Source of the DNA: Candidatus Saccharimonadota bacterium
GTDB lineage: Bacteria > Patescibacteriota > Saccharimonadia > Saccharimonadales > Saccharimonadaceae
Assembly (NCBI GenBank): GCA_017515285.1
Contig: JAFWGN010000009.1
Coordinates: 1-64,000 of the forward strand
DNA: 64,000 bases
Direction: 5' to 3'
The position numbers and the translations under genes are program-made. Below, piece by piece: positions 1-8,511 of this stretch. The notes below the pieces were generated by a model. The model was not told the DNA's origin. It searched no databases and saw only the letters and a program-made list of their open reading frames with translations. How positions within the stretch are numbered: position 1 is the first letter of the stretch; every line of letters begins with the position of its first letter.

Positions 1-18
1 ATAACCCCAAGGAGGCCT

Positions 19-2115
19 ATGCAACCAATCAAAGAAATCAACCTAATCACCCAAGCCTTGCGAGCTAGTCTCACCATGCTCGGTTTATTTGTTCTTGCCT
101 TCTGTCTCGTTCCAACCCTAATCTCTGAGGCCTCTGCTGCCGAAGATATCTCCGTCACCGCCACTAGAAAGAGCATCTATCTTATTCTTGACCCAGACTT
201 TGCCGCAACTGAAGCCGGTGAACCGATTTCTGATACTGGGCATGGTGATATTGACTTTGGCGAGATTGTTCCTACCAAGCTCGATACCCTTACCGGCAAC
301 ATTGGCACTATGATCGTAAAGAAAAGGACCATTAACGTAGATACAAACGGTAACTATTATGCGGTTTACCTTTCTTCCGGCTCTAGCAATAACAACCTTA
401 ACCTTACCTACAATTCTACTAGCAACTCAAACATCTATATTCCCGCTTCTTCCGGTACTTGGGCGTCTCCGGCTCCATTTACTGGTGCCGGTTGGGGTTA
501 TGCCGTTCCGGGAACGCCGGTCCCCATAGACCCTGCTGCTACTACGCCAACTTATCCTAACTTCTCTGCAAGTAGCGTCTTTTCTCCTACTCTTCTTGAC
601 ACGCCACTTATTTATAATAATGGCGGTAATGTCTATACGGCCAACTTTGCCGGTGTTCCAGAAGGTAGTTCTGCCCAACAAATCTGGAAGGCAGGAACCA
701 GTAATCTTTATGGCTTCTCTTCCGGGAATAACGGCATTGCAACCGGAGATACGGTAAACAGTAAGTTCGACATCTACTATGCCGTAGTCGTAAACGACCA
801 TACCGTGAGCGGGGCTTATACGAACCAAATAGTCTATACGGCAATCTCGAGTTCTTCATCGCTTGATGAAGTTTCTACTAACCTTTACCGTAACATTAGA
901 ATCGGTCAAGGCGGAGAGACGGTGGATTTGGAGTTCGAGATTGCAGGAGCCGTCACAACCGCTATCCAAGAAAACCAACTTACGGTTAGGCTTGTCCTCC
1001 ATTCCGATATGGTAACAGCAAACTACGACCCGACCGCCTTAACCTCTGCCCAACTTGCAAACATAAAGAACTGTCCAATCAAAGCTAACTCTTTCTCGAT
1101 TAGCGAAACTGGAACAACCGCAGGGCTCGGTAAAGTTTCTTGCACAATTCCAGCCGGAACTAACGGAACAGGTTTTGACTTTTGGCTAAACATCGGTACC
1201 TACAATTACGACTACGTTAGCAAGTACAATGCAAACGACGAACATAGCGCCAGTTCTTCCGATACTCTCGTTTCTAGCTTCATCTACGCCAACTCTCTCC
1301 AAACTCCCCACCCGGACCTTGCAAACGAGAACGCGGTGAAGTATATGCAGGAGATGACGGGGAGTATTTGCCAGAACACGAATATCTGGAGCAACCAGAT
1401 TGGTGATAGTGCGCGTATTCTTGACCCGAGTGGGACGACACCACTACTTGCGGCGGGAGAAGACACGTTAGGTGTCTCTAGCTTTACGCTAACTGACGTT
1501 CGCGACAACAAGACTTATAAAATCCGGAGACTGGCGGATGGGAATTGTTGGATGGTGCAAAACTTGGATCTTGACCTTGCGAGCGTTGGGACTTTAACAT
1601 CGAAAGATACGGACTTAACGGCTAAAACGTCCTGGACGGTGAATGCGAACATTGATGCGGCAAGTAGTAGCCTTTCTGATGGAACGATGCCATGGCAACT
1701 TAAAAGCACTGTGAGTGAGGGTGGGTATCATTATAGTATATTGGCGGCAACGGCGAATAGTGGCGTCCTTGGTAGCTTGAAGAATGCCCCGGATTCGATA
1801 TGTGCGGCTGGATGGAGACTACCCGCGAATGGGGCCGAGTTCGAGACGCTTGTTTCGGTTTATGGCTTACCTGATAGTCCTGAGGGCTCGAGCCTTTCTA
1901 GGAGTTTGCCTATATCGGTAATTATGACGGGGGACGGATTCTATCATAATGTTTATTATGGGGCGGGTTCTTATACATCTTATTGGTCGTCGCTCAACAC
2001 GACAAATATTGATTTTGGACGATATTGCTTTAATCTATCTGTGGAGCCAGAGTGGTTAACTGAAAATGGAGACGGCGAGACATATGGCTTCATGGTTAGG
2101 TGTGTGGCTAGATAG
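19..2115 (+). CDS. Secreted FISUMP-domain surface protein 1
   Basis: Secreted protein of 698 aa. ATG follows AAGGAGG closely. Residues about 12-40 are a hydrophobic signal segment ending in a SEASAA-like cleavage site. A long Ser/Thr/Asn-rich beta-type region follows. The C-terminal ~250 residues carry the Fibrobacter succinogenes major paralogous (FISUMP) pattern: a QEMTGSIC start, TDVRDNKTYKIRRL, GNCWMVQNL, ICAAGWRLP, YWSS and a final VRCVAR. The N-terminus is nearly identical to those of the genes at 34854 and 60627. Function is unknown; a surface adhesin or structural role is inference. The sense strand is C-rich up to about 1320 and G-rich after it, suggesting a mosaic. Its leader lies outside the window. 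Confidence 0.85.
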   Translation: MQPIKEINLITQALRASLTMLGLFVLAFCLVPTLISEASAAEDISVTATRKSIYLILDPDFAATEAGEPISDTGHGDIDFGEIVPTKLDTLTGNIGTMIVKKRTINVDTNGNYYAVYLSSGSSNNNLNLTYNSTSNSNIYIPASSGTWASPAPFTGAGWGYAVPGTPVPIDPAATTPTYPNFSASSVFSPTLLDTPLIYNNGGNVYTANFAGVPEGSSAQQIWKAGTSNLYGFSSGNNGIATGDTVNSKFDIYYAVVVNDHTVSGAYTNQIVYTAISSSSSLDEVSTNLYRNIRIGQGGETVDLEFEIAGAVTTAIQENQLTVRLVLHSDMVTANYDPTALTSAQLANIKNCPIKANSFSISETGTTAGLGKVSCTIPAGTNGTGFDFWLNIGTYNYDYVSKYNANDEHSASSSDTLVSSFIYANSLQTPHPDLANENAVKYMQEMTGSICQNTNIWSNQIGDSARILDPSGTTPLLAAGEDTLGVSSFTLTDVRDNKTYKIRRLADGNCWMVQNLDLDLASVGTLTSKDTDLTAKTSWTVNANIDAASSSLSDGTMPWQLKSTVSEGGYHYSILAATANSGVLGSLKNAPDSICAAGWRLPANGAEFETLVSVYGLPDSPEGSSLSRSLPISVIMTGDGFYHNVYYGAGSYTSYWSSLNTTNIDFGRYCFNLSVEPEWLTENGDGETYGFMVRCVAR

Positions 2116-2136
2116 TGTAGCCATCTTATACTCGTA

Positions 2137-2163
2137 GAGCGGGATTTTGGGGATTTTCCGCTC
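2137..2163. other. Hairpin between convergent genes
   Basis: GAGCGG (2137-2142) can pair with CCGCTC (2158-2163) between the stops of the FISUMP gene and the convergent tsaE-tsaB gene. No clear U tract follows on either strand, so it is only a possible terminator. Confidence 0.3.
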
Positions 2164-2181
2164 CACGGGTATGAACTGGGG

Positions 2182-3213
2182 TTATTTTTTGGGAGGAGTG
2201 ATATTGGCGGGGCGGCCGTAGTCGGGGAGGATGATTTTGCGTCTTACTCCCTTGTGGTCGTAGAGAGGAATGTCGAGCTCGTGGCTCAAGGTGTTGACTA
2301 TGCACGCGCCGATACGGAGGCCGGTGAAGGAGCCGGGGCCGGACATGAAGGTGATTTTTTTGAGGTCTTTAAAAGATTTTCCGTGTTCTTCGAGATGGGT
2401 TTTTAGGGTTTTGAGCAGTTTTTCTGCCATTTCTCGGCCGAGGTCGTCTTCGTATGTGAAAGTTCGGCCGGATTTGTCGGTGAGGGTGATTTTGGCCGTA
2501 AAGTCAGAAGTATCAAGATATAGGCTTAAAGTTTGGTGCTCGCTTGCGATTGACGATGCGTTGGGCGCTTCTAGTTCGGAATTCGTCCTGGTCCTCCGCT
2601 CGCAGTCGTCAAAACTACAACGTTCAGTCCTGTACCTCGCCGACGACGTCACCTCGGACTCGGTTCGGTGAATCGTTGTAGTTTTGACTGCTGGCGCGTG
2701 CGGATTCGGACTAATTTCCGAACAAGAAGCGCCCCAGATTGTGCTGTCATTGAATATTAACTCTCTGTTGCCGTTTTCGAGGACTTTGAAGGTGATTGTT
2801 TGGTGGTTTTTTGGCAAAATATTTTTGACGGTGTTCGCCCATTCGAGGATGGTGAGGGTGTGGGGGTCGGCGAGGGATTCGGCGAGGTCTTCGGCCATGA
2901 GGCCGGGGTCGTCGAGGCGGTAAAAATCGTAGTGGACGAGTGAATTTTGGAGATTTTTGCTAACAGAGGTGGCTTCTCTGGAGCTTGCGGAGATTTGCTC
3001 CGCGCTCCAATAGTATTTTTTTGAAATCGTGAATGAGGGGGAGGTGACGGGTTCGGTAATTCCGAGGCCTCTTGCTAGGGCGCGGGTAAAAGTGGTTTTT
3101 CCGGCGCCGACGTCGCCGACGAGTTCGAGGCAGAGGGGAAGTTGCTCGGATTTTAGAGACAGACCGAAGTTTTCGGCGAACGAGGTTAAATCTTCTTCGG
3201 ATTTGAAAATCAT
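2182..3213 (-). CDS. tsaE-tsaB: TsaE-TsaB fusion, t6A tRNA modification
   Basis: One 343-aa ORF joins two partners of the TsaBDE complex that, with TsaD, makes N6-threonylcarbamoyl-adenosine at tRNA position 37. Residues 1-~156 are the TsaE ATPase, with Walker A GDVGAGKTT at 33-41 and an LEWA strand. Residues ~225-343 resemble the N-terminal half of TsaB (LDTS, GPGSFTGLRIG); the usual C-terminal half is missing. The linker, residues ~160-217, is encoded by a 172-bp imperfect palindrome (2563-2734). TATAAT (3220-3225, minus) ends 6 nt before ATG, so the mRNA is probably leaderless. tsaD is at 10392-11444. TsaB and TsaE are usually separate; the palindrome sits exactly at the junction. Confidence 0.88.
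   Translation of the reverse strand: MIFKSEEDLTSFAENFGLSLKSEQLPLCLELVGDVGAGKTTFTRALARGLGITEPVTSPSFTISKKYYWSAEQISASSREATSVSKNLQNSLVHYDFYRLDDPGLMAEDLAESLADPHTLTILEWANTVKNILPKNHQTITFKVLENGNRELIFNDSTIWGASCSEISPNPHAPAVKTTTIHRTESEVTSSARYRTERCSFDDCERRTRTNSELEAPNASSIASEHQTLSLYLDTSDFTAKITLTDKSGRTFTYEDDLGREMAEKLLKTLKTHLEEHGKSFKDLKKITFMSGPGSFTGLRIGACIVNTLSHELDIPLYDHKGVRRKIILPDYGRPANITPPKK
2563..2734. repeat. 172-bp palindromic insertion in tsaE-tsaB
   Basis: Outer arms of 19 bp with one mismatch lie at 2563-2581 and 2716-2734. Inner arms of 15 bp, perfect, lie at 2608-2622 and 2674-2688. The whole insert is read through in frame as a polar linker of about 57 residues. Its size matches the palindromes in valS, pyrG and argS. 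An RNA of this sequence would fold into one long hairpin. Confidence 0.75.
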
Positions 3214-3361
3214 GGGATTATTATAACATTTTTTATAGAGTTACGAAAGTATAAGTATTTACAAAATTCGAAAAATATGATAAAATAAGGGTATGACTTG
3301 GCTTTTAATTTGAAGTCGGGAGCTCTTTTAAATTTTTGTTTTTGGTAAGGAGGGCGTATGA

Positions 3362-4549
3362 ATGATAGAATATTGTGTTTTGGCCGGGATTTCGGTCTTT
3401 TTTCTCCTGATGTGTCTGATGTATCTGAAAGATAACGACATTTTCGGAGAAGAGATGGCTGTAAAATTCCAAAAACTGATTATGGTGCTCATGGCCGAAA
3501 TTGTGGTAGATACGCTTTTTATGTTGCTTGAGGGGAAAGAGATCGCAAGATGGATTCTCTATACCTTCAAGGCGGGGGAGTTCGTAATGAACCCGATTGT
3601 GGCGTTTTTGGTGTTTGATGTATTTTATAATGAAAAGCTGAAGATAGAGAATGGTATCACGGAGAGGCTTTGGAAAGGACTGGGGCTTATTGCGATTTTT
3701 AACGTCCCGCTACAAATTTTCGGAATGGTGACTGGAAAAATCTTTTTTCTTGATGAGTGGAACTTTTATCATCGAGGAGAGTGGATTTGGGCGTATCTGG
3801 CGGTTCTCGTTGTGGCGATTGTTTTAGTCGTGATTGAGACTGCGATATTCTCGAACCAGACGCAAGGGCTAATGAAACGGATGTTGCTTGCTTTTCCGAG
3901 TATATTGGTTTTAGGGTTGATTCTTCGGGAGTTTTTTCCGAGGCGCAACTATGATTTTCTTTGTATGGCGACGTCGGTGATTTTTCTGCTCGTTTATTAT
4001 TCAAATGTAATTCTTCGGATTGACCCCTTGACGCAGCTCCTCAATCGGTTGGTTTACGCTTCGGCGATACGGAAGGTGGACTATGCGACGGTCGTGATTA
4101 TGATTGACGTGAATAAGTTTAAGGAGATTAATGACAGCTATGGACACAGATATGGAGATAAGGTATTAAGACAGGTCGCTCGGTTCATTCGAGAAGCATA
4201 TGGAAAAGAAGCGTATTGCTTCAGAATCGGCGGGGACGAATTCTTTGCGTTCTTGAAACGGGGAGAATTCGAGAAACTTGCGGAAGGGGCGCCGGGCGAT
4301 GACGATATTGAGATTGCTCGGGCGTTTGCGCGGAGGCTCGATACCGTGATTCAGGAACAGATAGCGGACGCAACCGAGAGAACGAAAAATTGCCTGAAAA
4401 ACGGGGTGGCGTGGGGGTGCGCGGTCTTTTATCCGCAGGATTTTTCGGATGGTTCCGAGGGGCCGCTAAAGAGCGTGATTCAGGTTGCAGACGAGGAAAT
4501 GTATCGGAGAAAGAGAGAGATGACTTCTTCTTCCGCGGAAGTTATATAA
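3362..4549 (+). CDS. Membrane-bound GGDEF diguanylate cyclase
   Basis: Predicted to make cyclic di-GMP from two GTP at the inner membrane. The first ~215 of 395 residues form several hydrophobic helices. A GGDEF domain follows: DPLTQLLNR opens it, DVNKFKEIND is the metal-binding region, and an intact GGDEF active site lies at residues 290-294 (RIGGDEFFAF). No EAL, HD-GYP or PilZ partner is visible in the window. ATG at 3362 is 9 nt after AAGGAGG; an ATG at 3358 opens another frame that stops after ~25 codons. The N-terminal membrane sensor matches no named module I recognise. Confidence 0.88.
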   Translation: MIEYCVLAGISVFFLLMCLMYLKDNDIFGEEMAVKFQKLIMVLMAEIVVDTLFMLLEGKEIARWILYTFKAGEFVMNPIVAFLVFDVFYNEKLKIENGITERLWKGLGLIAIFNVPLQIFGMVTGKIFFLDEWNFYHRGEWIWAYLAVLVVAIVLVVIETAIFSNQTQGLMKRMLLAFPSILVLGLILREFFPRRNYDFLCMATSVIFLLVYYSNVILRIDPLTQLLNRLVYASAIRKVDYATVVIMIDVNKFKEINDSYGHRYGDKVLRQVARFIREAYGKEAYCFRIGGDEFFAFLKRGEFEKLAEGAPGDDDIEIARAFARRLDTVIQEQIADATERTKNCLKNGVAWGCAVFYPQDFSDGSEGPLKSVIQVADEEMYRRKREMTSSSAEVI

Positions 4550-4586
4550 GTTACGCGCATTTAATCTTACCATGGCAAAAATAATG

Positions 4587-4608
4587 CCGGCCGTATAGGT
4601 CGGTTTTT
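4587..4608 (+). terminator. Intrinsic terminator after GGDEF gene
   Basis: CCGGCC pairs with GGTCGG (4587-4592 with 4598-4603, one G-U) around a 5-nt loop, followed by TTTTT. Confidence 0.75.
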
Positions 4609-4704
4609 CTTTGGTTAATTTTTGGATTTTCTTTGGCTTTTATGTGGATTTTCTTTGGTTGACTTTTCGGGGGGAAAAGAGTAGAATATAGGAGTCTATG
4701 ATGA

Positions 4705-4779
4705 TGGACCGTCGCCAAGCGGTAAGGCACTGGGTTTTGGTCCCAGCATTCGCAGGTTCGAATCCTGCCGGTCCAGCCA
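4705..4779 (+). tRNA. tRNA-Gln (anticodon TTG)
   Basis: Acceptor arms TGGACCG and CGGTCCA, anticodon stem CTGGG/CCCAG around loop TTTTGGT (anticodon TTG), T-loop GTTCGAATC, discriminator G and an encoded CCA (4777-4779). A TTGACT / TAGAAT promoter with 17-bp spacing lies just upstream, preceded by short direct repeats of a GGATTTTCTTTGG-like unit. Confidence 0.95.
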
Positions 4780-4835
4780 GGGTAGTTTGAATAGTTATTT
4801 TATAGGTAACTATTTTTTGTTGCTTTGATTTTATA

Positions 4836-4864
4836 TTGACAAAAATAAGCATTTGTGCTATAAT
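4836..4864 (+). promoter_or_regulatory. Near-consensus sigma-70 promoter
   Basis: TTGACA (4836-4841) and TATAAT (4859-4864) are separated by 17 bp. TTTGTGC directly precedes the -10 box, as in four minus-strand promoters of the accessory block. It drives the two small genes at 4938 and 5115. Confidence 0.8.
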
Positions 4865-4937
4865 TAGGGAATAGAGTAGTTTGCCTCTTTGGAGGTGAGC
4901 GAAATTGTTTCCTTTATTTTTTATAGGAGGGATGGCT

Positions 4938-5099
4938 ATGTGTGTGCGCAATATGTTGGATGATGATTTGGAAAGAGCAATTTTGATTGTTGTCATGGAG
5001 GAGATGTGGGCGGAAGCCCGCGAGGAAGAGCGGAAGAATCCGGCCCCGAAGAAACGGTCGGAGTGGATTCAGGATGCAGTTGACGAGATACGGTTTTGA
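4938..5099 (+). CDS. Small acidic protein, unknown function
   Basis: I do not recognise this 53-aa protein. The ATG at 4938 is 7 nt after AGGAGG (4925-4930); the ATG at 4932 is too close to that site. The product is mostly helical and acidic with a KKRSEWIQDA segment near the C-terminus, and has no signal peptide or membrane segment. It is the first gene of a two-gene unit between a near-consensus promoter (4836) and the terminator at 5559. Confidence 0.6.
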   Translation: MCVRNMLDDDLERAILIVVMEEMWAEAREEERKNPAPKKRSEWIQDAVDEIRF

Positions 5100-5114
5100 G
5101 TGAGGAGGAGAATA

Positions 5115-5537
5115 ATGGAAATTCCAACAAGGATTATTGAAGGTCTTACGATGGCGGAGCAATACGCCGCAGAGGCCGAGCGTGAAGCAGCGGAAATTCA
5201 TCGATTAGGCGATCCGACGGTGCTGGACGAGCTTTGGAAGAAGTCCGAATACGTTTACGGCGTATTCGAGGAACTTGAGAGGTTCCAGAGTTGGCTGTTA
5301 GTCGATCAGACCGACAAGTTTGACCGGTTGAACAGCCTAGCTGAGGAGCTTGAACGCATTGTCGAAGATGAGGACATGCGGTGGATCGAATGGTCCACCG
5401 TACGGAAGTACCAGCGTGTGGGTGTTTGCACTCAGTTTAAGGACCTTTCGAAGACCTTGAAGGAGGCCCGCGAGCTTTCGGAGAGGGTTCGAGAATACCA
5501 TAAGGCTATACTCGGGGTAATTCAGAGCCTCGAGTAA
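5115..5537 (+). CDS. Coiled-coil protein, unknown function
   Basis: Unrecognised 140-aa protein rich in Glu, Arg, Leu and Ala with heptad-like spacing over most of its length, suggesting a helical coiled-coil bundle. There is no signal peptide. ATG at 5115 follows GAGGAGAATA; a GTG at 5100 in the same frame overlaps the upstream stop and lacks its own ribosome-binding site. It is probably co-transcribed with the gene at 4938, and a strong terminator follows. Confidence 0.65.
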   Translation: MEIPTRIIEGLTMAEQYAAEAEREAAEIHRLGDPTVLDELWKKSEYVYGVFEELERFQSWLLVDQTDKFDRLNSLAEELERIVEDEDMRWIEWSTVRKYQRVGVCTQFKDLSKTLKEARELSERVREYHKAILGVIQSLE

Positions 5538-5558
5538 CAAAACCTACCTATAAGTTTA

Positions 5559-5589
5559 ATCCCCCTGCCGGTTGGCGGGGGATTTTTTT
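5559..5589 (+). terminator. Intrinsic terminator
   Basis: ATCCCCC pairs with GGGGGAT around an inner GCC/GGC stem, followed by seven T. It ends the 4938-5537 unit and separates it from the convergent valS. Confidence 0.85.
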
Positions 5590-5611
5590 GTTTGTTCGTT
5601 TTTTGCAGTGG

Positions 5612-8428
5612 TTAATTTATTACTTCGAGTTCGAGCTTGAGACGTTTGATTAGTTCTTCTTTTTCGGTGATTCCCTTTTTGGTTTCGGCGACGAGGTTGG
5701 CCGGGGCTTTTTGGACGTAGTTGGGGTTTAGCATGCGGGCGTTCAGGGCGTCCAGTTCTCTTCCGACTTTTAAGATGCGCTCGGTGAGTTGGTCTTTGTA
5801 GTGTTTGACGACTTTTTCGGAAACGTCGAGGTAAACTTCGCGGCCGGGGAGGGCGAGCCTTATTCCCTTTGGAGTGCCGTCGGTGGGTTTGACGAAGTCG
5901 GTGCGAGTTAATTGGCGGACGAGCTCGGAGTTGTCGGCGACTAACGCGTCGTCGCCATATAACAGCCCGACAGAAATGCCTTTTACAGTGTCTCCTAGGC
6001 CCGCTAGGACCTTTCTCGCCTCCGAGACGGTTAGCATAAGCCTTTCGAAGTTTTCGGCGCTTATAGGGTCATATACGAGGCTTGCGGGCCATTTTTGGGT
6101 GATTATCATGCCGTCGGTCCAACTTAAGGCTTGCCAAATGGTTTCAGTGACGAAAGGCATGAACGGGTGCGCCATGATGAGGAGGTTTTCTAGAGTTTTC
6201 TTGAGGAGCGGGAGGTTTTTGATTCCCTTTTGGCTCTCGAGGAACCAGTCGGCGTATTTGTCCCAGATTGTCGAATAAAGGTCTTCGACGGCTTCGGCGA
6301 AGCGGTAGCTCTTCATGTATTTTTCGAGGTGCTTGCGAAGGTTGTCGAGCTCGCGACAGATCCAGTCTTCGCCCATGTTGTCGGTTGAGATTGACTCGTT
6401 GCTTTCGGCATCTGCCCAAGAGTCGATGAGGCGGGCGATGTTCCAGAGTTTGTTGCAGAGGTTTCTTGATGCTACGACGGAGTCCTCGGAGAAGGCTTGA
6501 GCCAGGCCGGCGGAGCGGCCGCGGAGTATCCCGAGGCGGAAGGCGTCGGAGCCGTATTTGGCGACGAGATCCATGGGGTTTATAACGTTGCCTTTGCTCT
6601 TGCTCATCTTTTTGCCATGAGAGTCGAGGACGAGGCCGTGGAGATAGACTTCTTTGAACGGGACTTCGCCGGTGACGTAGAGGCCCATCATAATCATTCT
6701 TGCGACCCAGGCAAAGAGAATGTCGGCGCCGGTTTCCATGACGTTTAAGGGGTAAAACGGAGAGCCGTGCTGTTCGGTCCAATCGGTAGTGACGATAGGC
6801 CAGTGGGAAGAGGAGAACCAGGTGTCGAAGGTGTCTTCATCGCGTTGGTATTTTACGCCGCCAACCTCAATAGTTTCGAGGTTGGTGCGGGTATCAAAAA
6901 TCCAGTCGGGGGTGTCGTCGAAGTGCTCTTTGCCGGTTCCGGAGACGGCTTCGGTTTTTTTGAACATAGGGATTGGGATTCCCCAAGGGATTTGACGGCT
7001 GATGTTCCAATCTTTGAGACCTTTGAGGTAGTTGATTAGAACTTGTTTTTTGTTCTCGGGGTAGAACTTGATTTCACCTTTCTTTAGGTGGTCGATGGCG
7101 ATTTTGGCGAGTTTTTCGACGTCGATGAACCATTGTTCCTTCAGGGTCGGTTCGATAACGGTGCCGCATTTGTAGCAGTGGGCGACGGAGTGGGAGATTT
7201 CGTGGCTTCCGAGGAGTAGGCCTTGTTCTTCGAGGCGGTTGAGAACTTTTTGGCGACATTCTTCGGTTGTTAGGCCGGCATATTCTTTTCCGGCGGTTTC
7301 GAGCATTTTGCCATCGTCGCCGATGACGCGGAGGTTTTCCAGATTATGTCTTTTTCCGACTTCGAAATCGTCGAAATCGTGCGCAGGGGTAATTTTTACG
7401 GCGCCGGTGCCGTAGGTGGGGTCGGCGTGTTCGTCGGCGATGATGGGGATTGTTCGGTCGGTTAGGGGGAGTTTGACGAATTTGCCGATTAGGTCTTTAT
7501 AACGTTCATCGTTAGGATTTACTGCGACGGCTTGGTCGCCAAAGAGGGTTTCGGGACGAGTGGTGGAGACGACGATATAAGAAGGAGACGAGCCGATTAC
7601 GCTTTTCTCGACGGGAGCCTCATCGCCGTCGTCGAAAGATACCTTAACAGCCTGTTTCTTCCGCGCGGAGGCAAGCTCGTGCTCAGAAAACGGTGTCAAG
7701 GTATTTTCGACTGCGGGCTGAGGCTCTTTATTGTCTCGAAAAGCACAATTCGGCTCGGCTCCGGCTACTTCATATTTAATATCCCATAAGTGGCCGGGTT
7801 CGTCGAGGTGTTCGACTTCGATGTCGGCGAAGGCGGTTTGGTGCTTTGGGCAGTAGTTGACGAGTTTTTCGCCGCGGTAAATCATTCCGTCGTTCCACAT
7901 CTTCTCGAAGGTTTTATAGACGCGGGCAACGACGTTTTCATCCAACGTGAAGGTCAAATCATTCCAGGCACAGCTTGCGCCGAGGGCGCGGACTTGGAGT
8001 TCCATGTTTCCGCGCTGTTCCTGGACGAAGTCCCAAACCTTGGCGTAGAGTTCGTCGCGAGAGTATTCGAAGCGAGTGTGCCCCACGGCTTCCAAGGCAC
8101 GTTCATAGACGACCCAGGTTTCGAAGCCGGCGTGGTCGGCGCCAGGGATGTACCAAGTATTGTTTCCTTTTAGGCGATAGTAGCGCGTCAAGGAATCTTC
8201 GATTGCGATTGTTAGGCCGTGGCCAATGTGGAGGTTGCCGTTGGCGTTAGGGGGAGGCATGACGATGGAATATTCGTCTCTCGTGACGGATTCGTCCGAT
8301 TTTGATAACCCGCCCGCCCGTTCCCTTGTTCGGGACGAATCCGTCGGGCTGAACGCACCGGAGGATTCCCAGGCAGAATAGATGTCGGATTCGAATTTGT
8401 CGGGTTCGTAAGAAGAGGTGAGTTTCAT
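5612..8428 (-). CDS. valS: Valyl-tRNA synthetase
   Basis: Class I synthetase that charges tRNA-Val, 938 aa. HIGH lies at residues 67-70 and KKMSKSK at about 606-612; VSTTRPETLFGD marks the editing domain, and a C-terminal coiled coil is present. Two parts are not ordinary ValRS: a ~21-residue polar insert (28-48) before HIGH, encoded by a small palindrome, and a ~57-residue insert (224-280) at the start of the editing domain, encoded by a 169-bp imperfect palindrome. TATAAT (minus) ends 7 nt before ATG, so the mRNA is probably leaderless. All main motifs are intact, so the enzyme should work. Confidence 0.96.
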   Translation of the reverse strand: MKLTSSYEPDKFESDIYSAWESSGAFSPTDSSRTRERAGGLSKSDESVTRDEYSIVMPPPNANGNLHIGHGLTIAIEDSLTRYYRLKGNNTWYIPGADHAGFETWVVYERALEAVGHTRFEYSRDELYAKVWDFVQEQRGNMELQVRALGASCAWNDLTFTLDENVVARVYKTFEKMWNDGMIYRGEKLVNYCPKHQTAFADIEVEHLDEPGHLWDIKYEVAGAEPNCAFRDNKEPQPAVENTLTPFSEHELASARKKQAVKVSFDDGDEAPVEKSVIGSSPSYIVVSTTRPETLFGDQAVAVNPNDERYKDLIGKFVKLPLTDRTIPIIADEHADPTYGTGAVKITPAHDFDDFEVGKRHNLENLRVIGDDGKMLETAGKEYAGLTTEECRQKVLNRLEEQGLLLGSHEISHSVAHCYKCGTVIEPTLKEQWFIDVEKLAKIAIDHLKKGEIKFYPENKKQVLINYLKGLKDWNISRQIPWGIPIPMFKKTEAVSGTGKEHFDDTPDWIFDTRTNLETIEVGGVKYQRDEDTFDTWFSSSHWPIVTTDWTEQHGSPFYPLNVMETGADILFAWVARMIMMGLYVTGEVPFKEVYLHGLVLDSHGKKMSKSKGNVINPMDLVAKYGSDAFRLGILRGRSAGLAQAFSEDSVVASRNLCNKLWNIARLIDSWADAESNESISTDNMGEDWICRELDNLRKHLEKYMKSYRFAEAVEDLYSTIWDKYADWFLESQKGIKNLPLLKKTLENLLIMAHPFMPFVTETIWQALSWTDGMIITQKWPASLVYDPISAENFERLMLTVSEARKVLAGLGDTVKGISVGLLYGDDALVADNSELVRQLTRTDFVKPTDGTPKGIRLALPGREVYLDVSEKVVKHYKDQLTERILKVGRELDALNARMLNPNYVQKAPANLVAETKKGITEKEELIKRLKLELEVIN
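7589..7757. repeat. 169-bp palindromic insertion in valS
   Basis: Nested inverted repeats: 7589-7596 with 7750-7757, 7601-7607 with 7738-7744, 7615-7622 with 7719-7726, and 7631-7645 with 7698-7711 (one base missing). Together they form one long imperfect hairpin that stays open in the valS frame. The size is close to the 171-172 bp elements in tsaE-tsaB, pyrG and argS. Confidence 0.75.
8285..8345. repeat. Small palindromic insertion in valS
   Basis: Perfect 13-bp arms (8285-8297 and 8333-8345) flank 35 bp, encoding a Ser/Arg-rich stretch where ValRS proteins usually have a short linker. It may be a shortened relative of the ~170-bp palindromes. Confidence 0.6.
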
Positions 8429-8511
8429 ATCAAGTATTATATCACGACAACAAATATTTTTGTCATAATTCCCTGTTATTTATTCCCATTTTTGCAAGAA
8501 GTTTTTTGCAC

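Noticed and set aside
19-2115. Diversity-generating retroelement target
   Set aside because: FISUMP ends could resemble variable lectin-type domains, but no reverse transcriptase, template repeat or Avd gene is in the window.
6144-6782. Long Arg/Pro-rich frames overlapping valS and other genes
   Set aside because: They are shadow frames of strongly biased codons; they lack start signals and family motifs.
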